Positions 39,585 through 49,103 of a DNA stretch of 64,000 bases are shown here, one piece after another. Made by a program: the position numbers and the translations under genes. Source of the DNA: Thiogranum sp. (GTDB taxonomy: Bacteria; Pseudomonadota; Gammaproteobacteria; DSM-19610); the NCBI GenBank assembly GCA_030148805.1, contig JASBSS010000025.1:1-64000 (forward strand), read 5' to 3'. The notes under the pieces were generated by a model. The model was not told the origin of the DNA. It searched no databases and saw nothing but the letters and a program-made list of their open reading frames with translations. Each line of letters begins with the position of its first letter. The first letter of the stretch is position 1.

Positions 39585-39771
39585 GGATATTCTTAATCGC
39601 AATCAGACGGCAAGCCAACAGACAATACCGTGTGCCGTGCCCCGTCTGAGTCACAAATTAGTTGCCAGTCCTTTAAGTCTGCTCAGAAACCCTCTTGGTA
39701 TCTCCTGCACTCCGTCTTTATTGAGATTTGCAATTGATTCGGCATTTATTTTTTTCAAAGGTAATTATTCA

Positions 39772-39975
39772 ATGACGACAGGTACCGTAAAGTGGTTCAA
39801 CGAATCCAAGGGTTTTGGTTTTATCTCCCCCGCCGATGGTAGCGCCGATGTGTTCGTGCACTTCTCCGCCATCCAGGGCGGTGGCTTCAAGACCCTCATG
39901 GAAGGTCAGTCGGTGAGTTTCGACGTGGAGAAAGGCCCGAAGGGGCTGCAAGCGGCAAACGTCACCGCGGGCTGA
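39772..39975 (+). CDS. Cold-shock protein (CspA family)
   Basis: The 67-residue beta-barrel has RNP1 KGFGFI and RNP2 VFVHF after the standard [14 protein letters not shown] start. It binds single-stranded RNA/DNA and melts structure in the cytoplasm. A weak AAGG lies about 10 bases before ATG 39772. The frame extends upstream into the leader but that is not family sequence. A strong terminator follows. Confidence 0.97.
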   Translation: MTTGTVKWFNESKGFGFISPADGSADVFVHFSAIQGGGFKTLMEGQSVSFDVEKGPKGLQAANVTAG

Positions 39976-40000
39976 ACGCCTCGGGCGTGCTCAGCAGGAG

Positions 40001-40028
40001 AACCCCGCCGCTGGCGGGGTTCTTTTTT
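40001..40028 (+). terminator. Rho-independent terminator of the cold-shock gene
   Basis: AACCCCGCC (40001-40009) pairs with GGCGGGGTT (40013-40021) around GCT, followed by CTTTTTT. Confidence 0.93.
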
Positions 40029-40183
40029 GCGCGCACCGAAATATTGCGCGCGCCACGTCGCTGCACCAAATAATAACCTCACACTCCCGGCCCCATCCGC
40101 ACGGGGATTTCGACGCACAGCCCCGCGTTCCTGAATTATACTAGCCGCCAATCCCCCGCTAAGATCAGGACGGTTGACCCACG

Positions 40184-42688
40184 ATGCAGACTGACTCCCC
40201 CAACGTCTTCACCCCTCACCCGAAGCTCACCGAACTGCCGCCCCTGGCAATGGACAAAGCGACTCTGGACGAGGACTTTCTGCGCTATTACAACCGCACC
40301 CTCGGACGGGACAAACAAAACTGCACGGCCCATTACCTGTACGAAGCACTGGCCTATACCGTTCGCGACCGGTTGATGGAACGCTGGAAGGAGACGCGTT
40401 TCGCCTACGAGGAAAAGGATGCGCGACGCACCTGTTATCTGTCGCTCGAGTTCCTCATGGGCCGGACCTTGAGCAACGCCATGCTGAATCTGGGCGTGAC
40501 CGACACGGTGCAGCGCATGCTCCACGACTACGGCATCGCGCTGGAGGAAATCGAGCAGGCCGAGCACGACGCGGGCCTGGGCAACGGCGGCCTGGGACGC
40601 CTGGCGGCCTGTTTTCTCGACAGCTGCGCCACGCTGCAGCTGCCCGTGCTAGGTTACGGCCTGCGTTACGAATACGGCATGTTCCGCCAGGAGGTGCTCA
40701 ACGGCTACCAGGTGGAGGAACCGGATCACTGGCTGCGCGACGGCAACCCCTGGGAACTGGAACGGCCCGAATACACCCAACGCATCCATTTCGGCGGCCA
40801 CACCGAGCACTATCGCGATGAAAACGGCGCGCTGCGCATCCGCTGGGTGAACACCCACGATGTGATCGCGGTGCCTTACGATATCCCGGTACCGGGCTAT
40901 CGCAACAACACCGTGAACAGCCTGCGGCTGTGGAAGTCCACCGCCACCGACGAATTCGACCTCGACGAGTTCAACGCCGGCGACTACTCCGAGGCCGTCG
41001 CCGCCAAGAACGCCGCCGAGCACATCACCATGGTGCTCTACCCCAACGACGCCAGCGAAAACGGCAAGGAACTGCGTTTGCGCCAGCAGTATTTCCTCGC
41101 CTCGGCGAGCCTGAAAGACGTGCTGCGCCGCTGGATGCGCCTGCACGGGCGCGACTTCGACGCGCTCGCCGAAAAGCACTGTTTCCAGCTCAACGACACC
41201 CACCCGAGTATCGCCGTGGCCGAGCTGATGCGCCTGCTGGTGGACGAACACCGCCTCGACTGGGACAAGGCCTGGGCCATCGTCAGCAACGCCATGGCCT
41301 ATACCAATCATACCCTGCTGCCCGAGGCGCTGGAGAAATGGCCGGTGCACATGTTTCAGAACCTGCTGCCGCGGCTGCTGGAAATCATCTATGAGATCAA
41401 CGCGCGCTTTCTCGCCGAGGTCTCGCAGCGCTGGCCCGGCGACACCGATCGCCTGCGGCGCATGTCGATCATCGAGGAAGGCGACACCCCCATGGTGCGC
41501 ATGGCCTATCTGGCGATCGTCGGCAGCTACTCGGTCAACGGCGTGGCGGAGCTGCATTCGCGGCTATTACAGGAAGGGCTGTTCCGCGATTTCCATCAAC
41601 TGTGGCCGCAACGTTTCAACAACAAGACCAACGGCGTCACCCAGCGGCGCTGGTTGTCGCTGTGCAACCCGGGCCTCTCGGCGCTGATCAGCGAACAGAT
41701 CGGCGAGGGCTGGCTGACGCAGCTCGACGAGCTGAAACAACTCGCCCCCCTGGCCGACGACGCCGGGTTCCGCCGCCGCTGGCAGGAGACCCGGCTGGAG
41801 AACAAGCAACGCCTGGCCGATCTGGTGGAGCGCGACTGCGGGGTCCGCTTCGACACCGCCGCGCTGTTCGACGTGCAGGTCAAACGCATCCACGAATACA
41901 AACGCCAGCTGCTCAACGTCCTGCACGTCATCCATCTCTACAACCGCATCAAGCATGGCGACACCGCCGACTGGACGCCGCGCTGTGTGTTGATCGGCGG
42001 CAAGGCCGCGCCCGGCTATGCCATCGCCAAGTCGATCATAAAGCTGATCAACAACGTCGCCCGCGTGGTCAACGGCGACCGCGCCGTGGGTGACCTGCTG
42101 AAAGTCGCCTTTCTGCCCAACTACCGGGTCTCGGCGATGGAGGTGATCTGTCCCGGTGCGGATCTGTCCGAGCAGATTTCCACCGCCGGCAAGGAAGCCT
42201 CCGGCACCGGTAACATGAAATTCATGATGAACGGCGCGATCACCATCGGCACGCTCGATGGCGCCAACATCGAAATCCTCGAGGAAGTGGGCGCGGAGAA
42301 TTTCTTCCTCTTCGGACTCAACGCCGAGCAGGTCGCCGAGACCCGCCGCGACTATCGGCCCGAGGAGATCATCGCCGCCGACCCCGATCTGCAGGCGGTG
42401 ATGCAGTTACTGCAATGCGGGCACTTCAACCGTTTCGAGAAGAACCTGTTCGACGGCCTGATCGCCGCGATCACCAATCCGCACGATCCCTGGCTGACGG
42501 CGGCCGATTTCCGCAGCTTCGTCGATACCCAGGAGCAGGTCGCCGCGGCCTACCGCGACCCGCAACGCTGGACCCGCATGAGCATTCTCAACAGCGCCCA
42601 CAGCGGGCGCTTTTCCACCGACCGTACCATGCTGGACTACAATCGCGAGATCTGGGCGTTGCCGCAGATCGCGCCGCCGCCGCTGTAG
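40184..42688 (+). CDS. glgP: Glycogen/starch phosphorylase
   Basis: The 834-residue protein has the GT35 core: YLSLEFLMGRTLSNAML near the N-terminus, AGLGNGGLGRLAACFLDS, KRIHEYKRQLLN, and the PLP-site EASGTGNMKFMMNG with Lys679. It releases glucose-1-phosphate from glycogen. ATG 40184 is the first plausible start; a TATACT -10-like box lies at 40137-40142. No other glycogen genes are in the window. Confidence 0.97.
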   Translation: MQTDSPNVFTPHPKLTELPPLAMDKATLDEDFLRYYNRTLGRDKQNCTAHYLYEALAYTVRDRLMERWKETRFAYEEKDARRTCYLSLEFLMGRTLSNAMLNLGVTDTVQRMLHDYGIALEEIEQAEHDAGLGNGGLGRLAACFLDSCATLQLPVLGYGLRYEYGMFRQEVLNGYQVEEPDHWLRDGNPWELERPEYTQRIHFGGHTEHYRDENGALRIRWVNTHDVIAVPYDIPVPGYRNNTVNSLRLWKSTATDEFDLDEFNAGDYSEAVAAKNAAEHITMVLYPNDASENGKELRLRQQYFLASASLKDVLRRWMRLHGRDFDALAEKHCFQLNDTHPSIAVAELMRLLVDEHRLDWDKAWAIVSNAMAYTNHTLLPEALEKWPVHMFQNLLPRLLEIIYEINARFLAEVSQRWPGDTDRLRRMSIIEEGDTPMVRMAYLAIVGSYSVNGVAELHSRLLQEGLFRDFHQLWPQRFNNKTNGVTQRRWLSLCNPGLSALISEQIGEGWLTQLDELKQLAPLADDAGFRRRWQETRLENKQRLADLVERDCGVRFDTAALFDVQVKRIHEYKRQLLNVLHVIHLYNRIKHGDTADWTPRCVLIGGKAAPGYAIAKSIIKLINNVARVVNGDRAVGDLLKVAFLPNYRVSAMEVICPGADLSEQISTAGKEASGTGNMKFMMNGAITIGTLDGANIEILEEVGAENFFLFGLNAEQVAETRRDYRPEEIIAADPDLQAVMQLLQCGHFNRFEKNLFDGLIAAITNPHDPWLTAADFRSFVDTQEQVAAAYRDPQRWTRMSILNSAHSGRFSTDRTMLDYNREIWALPQIAPPPL

Positions 42689-42704
42689 CCAGACCCGCCG
42701 GCGA

Positions 42705-43118
42705 CTAGGTGGGCGGATATTCCGCGTAGACCGGCAGATCGCCGGCCGCGCACGACCACTCGGCGCGCGAATCCCAGAAGATGCGGGCCTGCGGACTCAG
42801 CTCGGGTATCTCGTCCAGCGAACCGGCGGGAACCACCACCATCCCCAAGGCCGGCACCTCGCGCGGCAGCGGGCTGCCGCAGTTCCTGCAAAAGCAGGTG
42901 GAGAAGCGCTCCGCCTCGGGCACCTTGTAACGGCCCACAAGCGGTTCGCCCTGCGTCCAGCTCAGCTGCCCCGGCTTGAGCATGATGTTGCTGGCGTGAC
43001 CGGTACCGGTGGCCTTGCGGCAGCGGCGGCAATGACAATGGTAGAAGCGCACCGGCTCGCCGCTGAGTTCAAACTGAACCTCTCCGCATAAGCACCCGCC
43101 GGACAGTCGTATTTCCAT
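42705..43118 (-). CDS. GFA (glutathione-dependent formaldehyde-activating/CENP-V) family protein
   Basis: From ATG 43118 (AGGAGG six bases upstream) the 137-residue protein has the zinc-binding GFA fold: GGCLCGEVQFEL, HCHCRRCRKATG and CFCRNCGSPL, seven Cys of the usual pattern. Family members were named for formaldehyde-glutathione adduct formation but most have unknown substrates. It is convergent with glgP, 16 bases away. Confidence 0.9.
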   Translation of the reverse strand: MEIRLSGGCLCGEVQFELSGEPVRFYHCHCRRCRKATGTGHASNIMLKPGQLSWTQGEPLVGRYKVPEAERFSTCFCRNCGSPLPREVPALGMVVVPAGSLDEIPELSPQARIFWDSRAEWSCAAGDLPVYAEYPPT

Positions 43119-43279
43119 GGTCAACCTCCTGGGCTAAACGCCCTGGCCGCGATAGAGGGACAGGGTCGGCGACGGGAATGGCACCGTCGCCACACCCGCG
43201 GCCGCTTATCATGACACAGGCCGAAGCCGGCGCGGAAGATCACCACGGACCGCGGCCGGCCGGCGGGGGCCCGCCCTCA

Positions 43280-44683
43280 CTAGCTCGCCGCGCCCAGCTG
43301 GCGGACACAATCGAGCGCGGCGTCCTTGTAGCACTGCGCCAGGGTGGGATAGTTGAACATGGTCCGCGCCAGGGCATCGACGTCAGCGCCACAATTCATC
43401 GCCATCTGACCGACGTGCACCAGCTCGCTGGCCGACTCGCCGATGATGTGGATGCCCAGGATCGCGCGCGCCTCGCGCGCCACCAGCAGCTTCATGAAAC
43501 CCCGCTCGGCGCCGATGATGCCGCCGCGCGCGCTGTCGGCAAAGCGCGCCCGCCCGACCACATAGGCGCTGCCCTGGGCGCGCAGCTCGCGTTCGGTGAG
43601 GCCCACATAGGAGAGTTCCGGAATGGTGTAGATGGCCATCGGCAGCAATCCCGGCGACGGCGAACCCCGCTGACCGAAGGCATGGGCGGCCGCCGCCCGT
43701 CCCTGCTCCATGGCCGTGGAGGCCAGCGACGGGCGCCCGGCCAGATCGCCGACAATATAAATGTGCCCCTGGGAAGTCTGGTGGTGGGCGTTGAGCCGCA
43801 CCCAGCCGTTGTCATCGGCGCTGAGTCCGGCGGCCGCCAGCTCCAGCCCGGCGTAGTTGGGCTCGCGACCCAGGGCGTACAACAACATGTCCGCCTCCAG
43901 GCGCTGCCCCTGCGCGGTGATGAGCGCCACCCGCTCGCCCTCGCGGCGAACGCTCTCCACGGGGGTGCGCATATGCAGCCGCACGCCCATTTCCAGCATT
44001 TCCGTTTCCAGGATCTGCTGGATGTCCGCGTCCAGATACGCCAGCAGATGGTCATGGGCATCGACCAGCTGCACCTCGACGCCCAGCGGCGCGAACAGGG
44101 TGGCGAACTCGCAGGCGATCACGCCGCCGCCGACCACCAGCAGCTGGCGCGGCAGCTGGCGCAGCTTGAGGATCGACGAGGAATCCAGTACCCGCGTCTT
44201 GTCGAAGGGCACCTCGGGCGGGCGGCGCGGACGCGAGCCGGTGGCCAGAACGATCACCGCCGCGCGCACCTGTTGCCGGGTGCCGTCCGGGCGCGTGATC
44301 GTCAGGGTGTGCGGGTCGGCGAAGGCCGCCTCGCCGGGCAACAGATCGACGCCGGCGGCCAACAACCGCTGCAACAGCAACGACTCCTGGTTGTCGACCA
44401 CGGCCTGCTTGCGGGCGACCGCGTCGGCGAGGAACCCGCTGTCGATGGCCGCGCGCGGCGGCCGCGTCTGGCGCATGCCGCGCGCGGCGAAGCGCGAGGC
44501 CAGCCAGGCCGCCTCGCGCAACGCCTTGCTGGGAATGGTGCCGGTCTGCAGACTCACGCCGCCGATGTACGGCTTGCGCTCGATCAGACCCACGCGTTTA
44601 CCCAACTCCCGCGCCTGCAGCGCGGCGCTCTGACCGCCGGGACCGGAGCCGACCACCAGCAGATCGTAATCGTGGACTTCCAT
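43280..44683 (-). CDS. sthA: Soluble pyridine nucleotide transhydrogenase (SthA type)
   Basis: The 467-residue flavoprotein starts at ATG 44683 with the FAD loop (LLVVGSGPGGQSAALQA). Where dithiol reductases have CxxxxC it reads GGVSLQTGTIPSKALREA, without the redox cysteines, the mark of SthA. Later it has the NAD(P) motif VVGGGVIACEFATLF and the dimer domain with IPELSYVGLTE. It equilibrates NADPH and NADH in the cytoplasm. A mercuric reductase or dihydrolipoamide dehydrogenase is excluded by the missing Cys pair. Confidence 0.92.
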   Translation of the reverse strand: MEVHDYDLLVVGSGPGGQSAALQARELGKRVGLIERKPYIGGVSLQTGTIPSKALREAAWLASRFAARGMRQTRPPRAAIDSGFLADAVARKQAVVDNQESLLLQRLLAAGVDLLPGEAAFADPHTLTITRPDGTRQQVRAAVIVLATGSRPRRPPEVPFDKTRVLDSSSILKLRQLPRQLLVVGGGVIACEFATLFAPLGVEVQLVDAHDHLLAYLDADIQQILETEMLEMGVRLHMRTPVESVRREGERVALITAQGQRLEADMLLYALGREPNYAGLELAAAGLSADDNGWVRLNAHHQTSQGHIYIVGDLAGRPSLASTAMEQGRAAAAHAFGQRGSPSPGLLPMAIYTIPELSYVGLTERELRAQGSAYVVGRARFADSARGGIIGAERGFMKLLVAREARAILGIHIIGESASELVHVGQMAMNCGADVDALARTMFNYPTLAQCYKDAALDCVRQLGAAS

Positions 44684-44846
44684 CGGGGATCGTGCCTCTT
44701 CGCGTTGCCCTTTCCGCCCCAGCAGCCCAGCCGGGCCGAAAAGGCATGCAGACGCCAAGCTTGAGCGAGCGGCGCCCGCCAGTCAATCGGCGCCGGCGCG
44801 CACCAGCGCTACACAGCGCCCCCGGATTGCTGCTAACCTTAGCCCC

Positions 44847-46085
44847 ATGACGGCATCCAACAGGTTCGCCCGCCAGGGCGACAAACAAAATTCGGCTTTT
44901 TTCGAGGATTACCTGGAGCGCCTGCTGGGCGAGCGCGACCGCACCGGCCTGACCGACATGATCGGCGAAATCGACGCCATCATGATCACCGTCGACCCCG
45001 GCCACTCTATTCGCTATATCGGCGAGCTGGCGCTGATGACGCCCTATCACTATCTGGTCACGCTGGAGAGCGAGAACCACTGGACGCATGTGTTGCGGGT
45101 GGATCAGGACGTGCCCGATTTTCTCGTGCGCGAAGTCAAGGACGCCAGCATCCGCGGCATCTTTCGCAGTCTCAACGAGGTCTATCCGATCGGCGCGTGC
45201 AAGCCCAACAGCCGCTACATGGGCGAGATTCTGCGCGTCGACGACCTGCACAGCGTGGTCGACTGCCAGCAGGCACGCGGGTTTCGCTTCTTCTCCCAGG
45301 ACCAGCTGCGCAAACTGGAGCTGCCGGGCAACCTCGCCGTCAGCAAACCCTCGCCCTACACCCACAACATCGTCGGCTACCTGGAGCGCCCGGGCGACGA
45401 GCCGCGCGTCTACGCGCTCGGCTTGAGCGAAATCCGCGACGACATCCAACAGGTCTATCAGGCGGCCAAGGACCTGCAGCGACAGCTGCGCATCGACGAC
45501 CTGATCCTGCCCATCGATCACCTGGCCACCCGGGTCTACTGCCAGAACCGCGAGGTGGCCATTCTCGAATGGCTGTCCCTGTCCAGTTACTACTATTGGG
45601 GCTCCTACGACATCAAGGACCAGAACTCCTCGACCAATGTCACCAAGAATGTCCACCACCAGAGCGAGCGGCGCAGCCCGGCGAAGGTGTTCACGGCCAA
45701 CAACACCCCCTATTTCGTCAATCACCTGGAACAGCTGCCCTCGCCGACCGAGACCTTCGTGCGCAACTACGGCCCGCGGCTGCACCACATCGCGCTGGCG
45801 GTGCGCGACGGGGAGACCGACGGGCGCGAGAACATCGAACACGTGGTCAGCCAGATCGCCGCGCAAGGGCGCGATTTTCTGCTCGATGTGATCGGCTCCA
45901 AGGCCCAGGGTCTGAAACAGATCTTCTCCAGCGCCTCGGAACATTCCTCGTTGATCATCGAGTACGTGCAACGCTTCGGCGATTTCGACGGCTTTTTCGC
46001 CAAGGACAACGTGGCCGAACTGACCCACGCCGCCGGTCTCGAGGAGGAGTTGCTGGAACTTCAGGCCAGGTCGCGGGTCGACTGA
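44847..46085 (+). CDS. HPPD-like VOC-superfamily protein with an intact H-H-E metal triad
   Basis: The 412-residue protein has an unrecognised N-terminal half (1-210) and a C-terminal half with the iron-ligand pattern of 4-hydroxyphenylpyruvate dioxygenase: IDHLATRV (His225), LHHIALAV (His314) and SLIIEYVQR (Glu372), with QIFSSASEHSS before the Glu. It could be a non-haem Fe(II) oxygenase, but the HPPD substrate-contact regions are not clearly shared, so the substrate is open. corA follows 19 bases downstream. ATG 44847 has no visible Shine-Dalgarno. Confidence 0.6.
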   Translation: MTASNRFARQGDKQNSAFFEDYLERLLGERDRTGLTDMIGEIDAIMITVDPGHSIRYIGELALMTPYHYLVTLESENHWTHVLRVDQDVPDFLVREVKDASIRGIFRSLNEVYPIGACKPNSRYMGEILRVDDLHSVVDCQQARGFRFFSQDQLRKLELPGNLAVSKPSPYTHNIVGYLERPGDEPRVYALGLSEIRDDIQQVYQAAKDLQRQLRIDDLILPIDHLATRVYCQNREVAILEWLSLSSYYYWGSYDIKDQNSSTNVTKNVHHQSERRSPAKVFTANNTPYFVNHLEQLPSPTETFVRNYGPRLHHIALAVRDGETDGRENIEHVVSQIAAQGRDFLLDVIGSKAQGLKQIFSSASEHSSLIIEYVQRFGDFDGFFAKDNVAELTHAAGLEEELLELQARSRVD

Positions 46086-46104
46086 GAATCACAGGAGCCG
46101 ATCG

Positions 46105-47178
46105 ATGGCGTTGTTCCCCAAACGCTACCACCCGCCGGGCACCCCGCCGGGCACCCTCTTGTCCGGGCGCGACACCGGCGCCGGGGTGCGCATCACCCTG
46201 GTGGACTACACCGCCGACAGCCTGCGGGTGGCGGTCGATGCCGATGCCGAGCAATGCAAGGCGGCGATCAACGCCGACACGGTCACCTGGATTCGCGTGC
46301 AGGGCCAACCGAGCGCTGAACTGATGCGCCAGTTGGGCGAAACCCTCGACCTGCATCCCCTGGCGCTGGAAGACGTGCTCAACGCCGGCCAGCGCCCCAA
46401 GCTCGAGCCCTACGACGGACAACTGTTCCTGGTCATGCATCTGCCGGTGACCGGTGACGAGGAAATCGCCATCCACCAGATCAGCCTGTTCCTGCACGAA
46501 CATTATCTGGTCACCTTCAGTCCGTGCGAGGAAGAGACCTTCGAGTCCATCGTCAAGCGGCTCGAGGTTTCCGGCACGCGCCTGCGGCGCCAGGGCATCG
46601 ACTATCTGTTCTATACCCTGATGGATCTTATCATCGATCAGGGTTTCCCCCTGCTGGAGGATCTGGGGACGCAGATCGAGCTGCTCGAAGAGGCGGTGGT
46701 GAATTCGCCGGATCAGTCGGTGCTCGCCCGCATCCACGACATCAAGCGCACCATGATACTGCTGCGGCGCAGCATGTGGCCGCAGCGCGAAATGGTCAGT
46801 CGGTTGTTGCGCGACAACGACGAGTGGATCACGCCCTCGACGCGGGTCTATCTGCGCGACTGCTACGATCACACGGTGCAGATTCTGGATCTGGTCGAAT
46901 CCTATCGCGACATGAGCGCGAGCCTGCTGGATATCTACATGTCCAGCGTCAGCATGCGCCTGAACGAGGTGATGCGCGTGCTCACGGTGATCGCCACCAT
47001 CTTCATGCCGCTGACCTTCATCACCAGCATCTATGGCATGAATTTCGTCGACAACAGCAACAGCCCCTGGGCGATGCCGGAACTGCACTGGTATTTCGGT
47101 TATCCGCTGGTGTGGTTGCTGATTGTGGTCGTGGTGGTCGTGATGCTCGCCTGGTTCCGTCGCAAACGCTGGATATAG
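46105..47178 (+). CDS. corA: CorA-family magnesium/cobalt transporter
   Basis: The 357-residue protein has the cytoplasmic CorA domain (SLFLHEHYLVTFSP, HDIKRTMILLRRSMWPQREM) and two C-terminal membrane helices with the selectivity motif YGMNF between them (FITSIYGMNF). It forms a pentameric Mg2+ channel. AGGAG lies eight bases before ATG 46105. It is probably cotranscribed with the HPPD-like gene. Confidence 0.95.
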   Translation: MALFPKRYHPPGTPPGTLLSGRDTGAGVRITLVDYTADSLRVAVDADAEQCKAAINADTVTWIRVQGQPSAELMRQLGETLDLHPLALEDVLNAGQRPKLEPYDGQLFLVMHLPVTGDEEIAIHQISLFLHEHYLVTFSPCEEETFESIVKRLEVSGTRLRRQGIDYLFYTLMDLIIDQGFPLLEDLGTQIELLEEAVVNSPDQSVLARIHDIKRTMILLRRSMWPQREMVSRLLRDNDEWITPSTRVYLRDCYDHTVQILDLVESYRDMSASLLDIYMSSVSMRLNEVMRVLTVIATIFMPLTFITSIYGMNFVDNSNSPWAMPELHWYFGYPLVWLLIVVVVVVMLAWFRRKRWI

Positions 47179-47227
47179 GCGGGCCGCGCAAGCGGGCCTG
47201 GCCGCGCGGGGACGCCGCCCGGGCGCG

Positions 47228-48313
47228 TCATTCCTTCAGCCGCTTGTTCTCCTCGTACGCGGCCAGATATTCGGCCTCCATCGCCGCAAAGCGCTTTTCC
47301 AGCTCCGCGTAGGCTTCGCGCTGGGCGTGCAACTGCCGCTCCATCTCCTCGTGCGAGTCCTCGAGCTTCTTCTCGTCCTCCAGTTCCTGGGTCAGGAGGG
47401 CGGAGATCTGCTCCTGGAGGAAATTGTTCTCCTCCTGCAACTGACCAATGGCGTTCATCAGGTCGGTGTTTTTCTCGTTCAACGCCGCGGTCATCTCGGA
47501 CAGACGCTGTTTGTCGGCCAGCTCGAGCTTCAGTTCGTCGATGACCCGGTTGAGCTCCTCGATCTGTTGTTGCCGGGCATGCAGCAGATCGTCGATCTCG
47601 GCGATGTCCTGCTCCGCCGCCTCGCCCTGATCGCGCGCCGCCGGCGAGGGTTTGTGCGCGGCGGCGGTCTCCAGGTTGAGCATAATCGCGTCGAACTCCC
47701 GCTCCACCAGCGACAGTTTTTCCACCAGCCTGGCGTTCTCCTCCTTGAGCGCCGCCATCAGCTCGCCTACCTGAGGCTGCTCCGCGGCGGGCAGGGCGCT
47801 GTTGACCTGGGCTTCGAGCTGTTCCCCCAGGTTCGCCGTTTGCTCGCACAGCTGCTTGAAATCACCAAAATTCTTGCGCAGCTGTTCGGCCTCCGCGCGG
47901 ACCGTTTCGCCATCGGGTGGCGGATCGGCGGCGGGCGCCTGCGCCGCGGGCGGCAGCAGCGGCGTCATCTGCTCGGCCACGCTGCGCCAGAACCGATCCC
48001 GGTCGGCGCCGCCGTGCTCGGCGGCGTGCAATTCCGCGCGCAGCAGCGACAGGCGCAGCGCCAGCGATGCCTGGAAGCGAGAGTCATCCCCACCCCCCTG
48101 CGCCGTCTCCGCCAGCTTCGCATCCGTGTCGAGGATCTGCTGCTGCAAGACCTGGATATACTGGTCGAGCGGCAGCTCCGGCTCGCCGGCGGCATTGAGC
48201 GCGGCGATGCGGCGCTTCAAGCGCCGGTTGACCCGTCGGAGATAGAGCGCGTACAGGCCGACGACGACCAGGAGCTCCAGCAGGACAAAGACCCAGAGTC
48301 CGCTATAGGGCAC
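47228..48313 (-). CDS. Membrane-anchored coiled-coil protein, unknown function
   Basis: The 361-residue protein has one N-terminal membrane helix (LWVFVLLELLVVVGLYALYL, residues 6-25), a basic stop-transfer stretch (RRVNRRLKRR), a Pro/Ala-rich linker near 120 and long heptad-repeat coiled coils from about 145 to the end (rich in E, L, Q, K). I recognise no family. It may scaffold at the inner membrane. It lies three bases downstream of the DUF302 gene on the same strand, so the two are an operon. Confidence 0.7.
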   Translation of the reverse strand: MPYSGLWVFVLLELLVVVGLYALYLRRVNRRLKRRIAALNAAGEPELPLDQYIQVLQQQILDTDAKLAETAQGGGDDSRFQASLALRLSLLRAELHAAEHGGADRDRFWRSVAEQMTPLLPPAAQAPAADPPPDGETVRAEAEQLRKNFGDFKQLCEQTANLGEQLEAQVNSALPAAEQPQVGELMAALKEENARLVEKLSLVEREFDAIMLNLETAAAHKPSPAARDQGEAAEQDIAEIDDLLHARQQQIEELNRVIDELKLELADKQRLSEMTAALNEKNTDLMNAIGQLQEENNFLQEQISALLTQELEDEKKLEDSHEEMERQLHAQREAYAELEKRFAAMEAEYLAAYEENKRLKE

Positions 48314-48316
48314 GAA

Positions 48317-48706
48317 TCACGTCGCCAGGGCGTCGCGCACGCGCTCGAGCCGCGCGCGCACGTCCTCGCCGAGCTGATGGAGTTCCGGTCGCTCGACCAG
48401 CCCCAGAACCGCGGCCGGATCCATGAAACCCACCACCACCGAACCGTCGTCGGCCTCGCGCACCACCACATTGCACGGCAGCAACAAACCGATATCCGGC
48501 TCGGCCTCGAGCGCCTGGTTGGCGAGTTTGGGATTGCAGGCCCCCAGGATCTTGTAGGCGGGACGGTCCAGATCGAGTTTTTTCTTCAGCGTCGCCTTGA
48601 CATCGATTTCCGTCAGCACGCCGAAACCCTCCTGCTGCAGAGCTTCGGTGACACGCTCGACCGTGTCGTCGAACCCGCCACTGACATTCACCGTGAATCC
48701 ATACAT
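48317..48706 (-). CDS. DUF302 protein
   Basis: From ATG 48706 (AAGGAG six bases upstream) the 129-residue protein has the DUF302 core: FDDTVERVTEALQQEGFGVL, LGACNPKLANQALEAEP, and LLLPCNVVVRE. The fold is small alpha-beta; the family function is not established, with suggested links to sulfur metabolism and nitrite-stress loci. It is the first gene of a two-gene operon. Confidence 0.88.
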   Translation of the reverse strand: MYGFTVNVSGGFDDTVERVTEALQQEGFGVLTEIDVKATLKKKLDLDRPAYKILGACNPKLANQALEAEPDIGLLLPCNVVVREADDGSVVVGFMDPAAVLGLVERPELHQLGEDVRARLERVRDALAT

Positions 48707-48795
48707 ACACAACTCCTTCACTAACCAGAAATTTTCACCTGTCGGCGCTGCGCCTGGGCAGCCTCCGGGGCCAGTCTAACATGATTTTTCCCCCT

Positions 48796-48847
48796 ATCAG
48801 GACGCCGCGGCTGGCGCGGCAGTCGCGGCGTCCTGATCCGCCGGTCC
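48796..48847. repeat. 14-bp perfect inverted repeat in a 400-base intergenic region
   Basis: ATCAGGACGCCGCG (48796-48809) and CGCGGCGTCCTGAT (48834-48847) are perfectly complementary around a 24-base loop. No T-run follows on either strand, so it is not a simple terminator. It lies between the divergent DUF302 and kinase genes; the rest of that gap is GC-rich with weaker palindromes. Confidence 0.75.
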
Positions 48848-49103
48848 GGGGGAGCGGAAAACCCCGGGTGGCACCCGGCCGCGACCGCTCCCACGCGCCG
48901 CTGGCGGCTCGCCGCGGCGACGCGAGGACGGTGCCGCGGCAGACGAGCGGCGGGCGGGAGCGCGCGGCCACGTCCGCGGCGCAGACGCTCAACTCAGCCG
49001 GCGCCGGGATCGCGCACAACCCCGCGTCGCGCGGTTTTACAAGGCCGCGCGGCGTGACATAACATAGCGCGTGTCGGGCGGGACTCTGAGAACAACAAGA
49101 CCC

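Noticed and set aside
40908-41400. Plus-strand Arg/Ala-rich frame inside glgP
   Set aside because: A frame-shifted shadow with biased composition and no motif.
43280-44683. Mercuric reductase or dihydrolipoamide dehydrogenase
   Set aside because: The redox CxxxxC is absent (VSLQTGTIPSK); the protein matches SthA.
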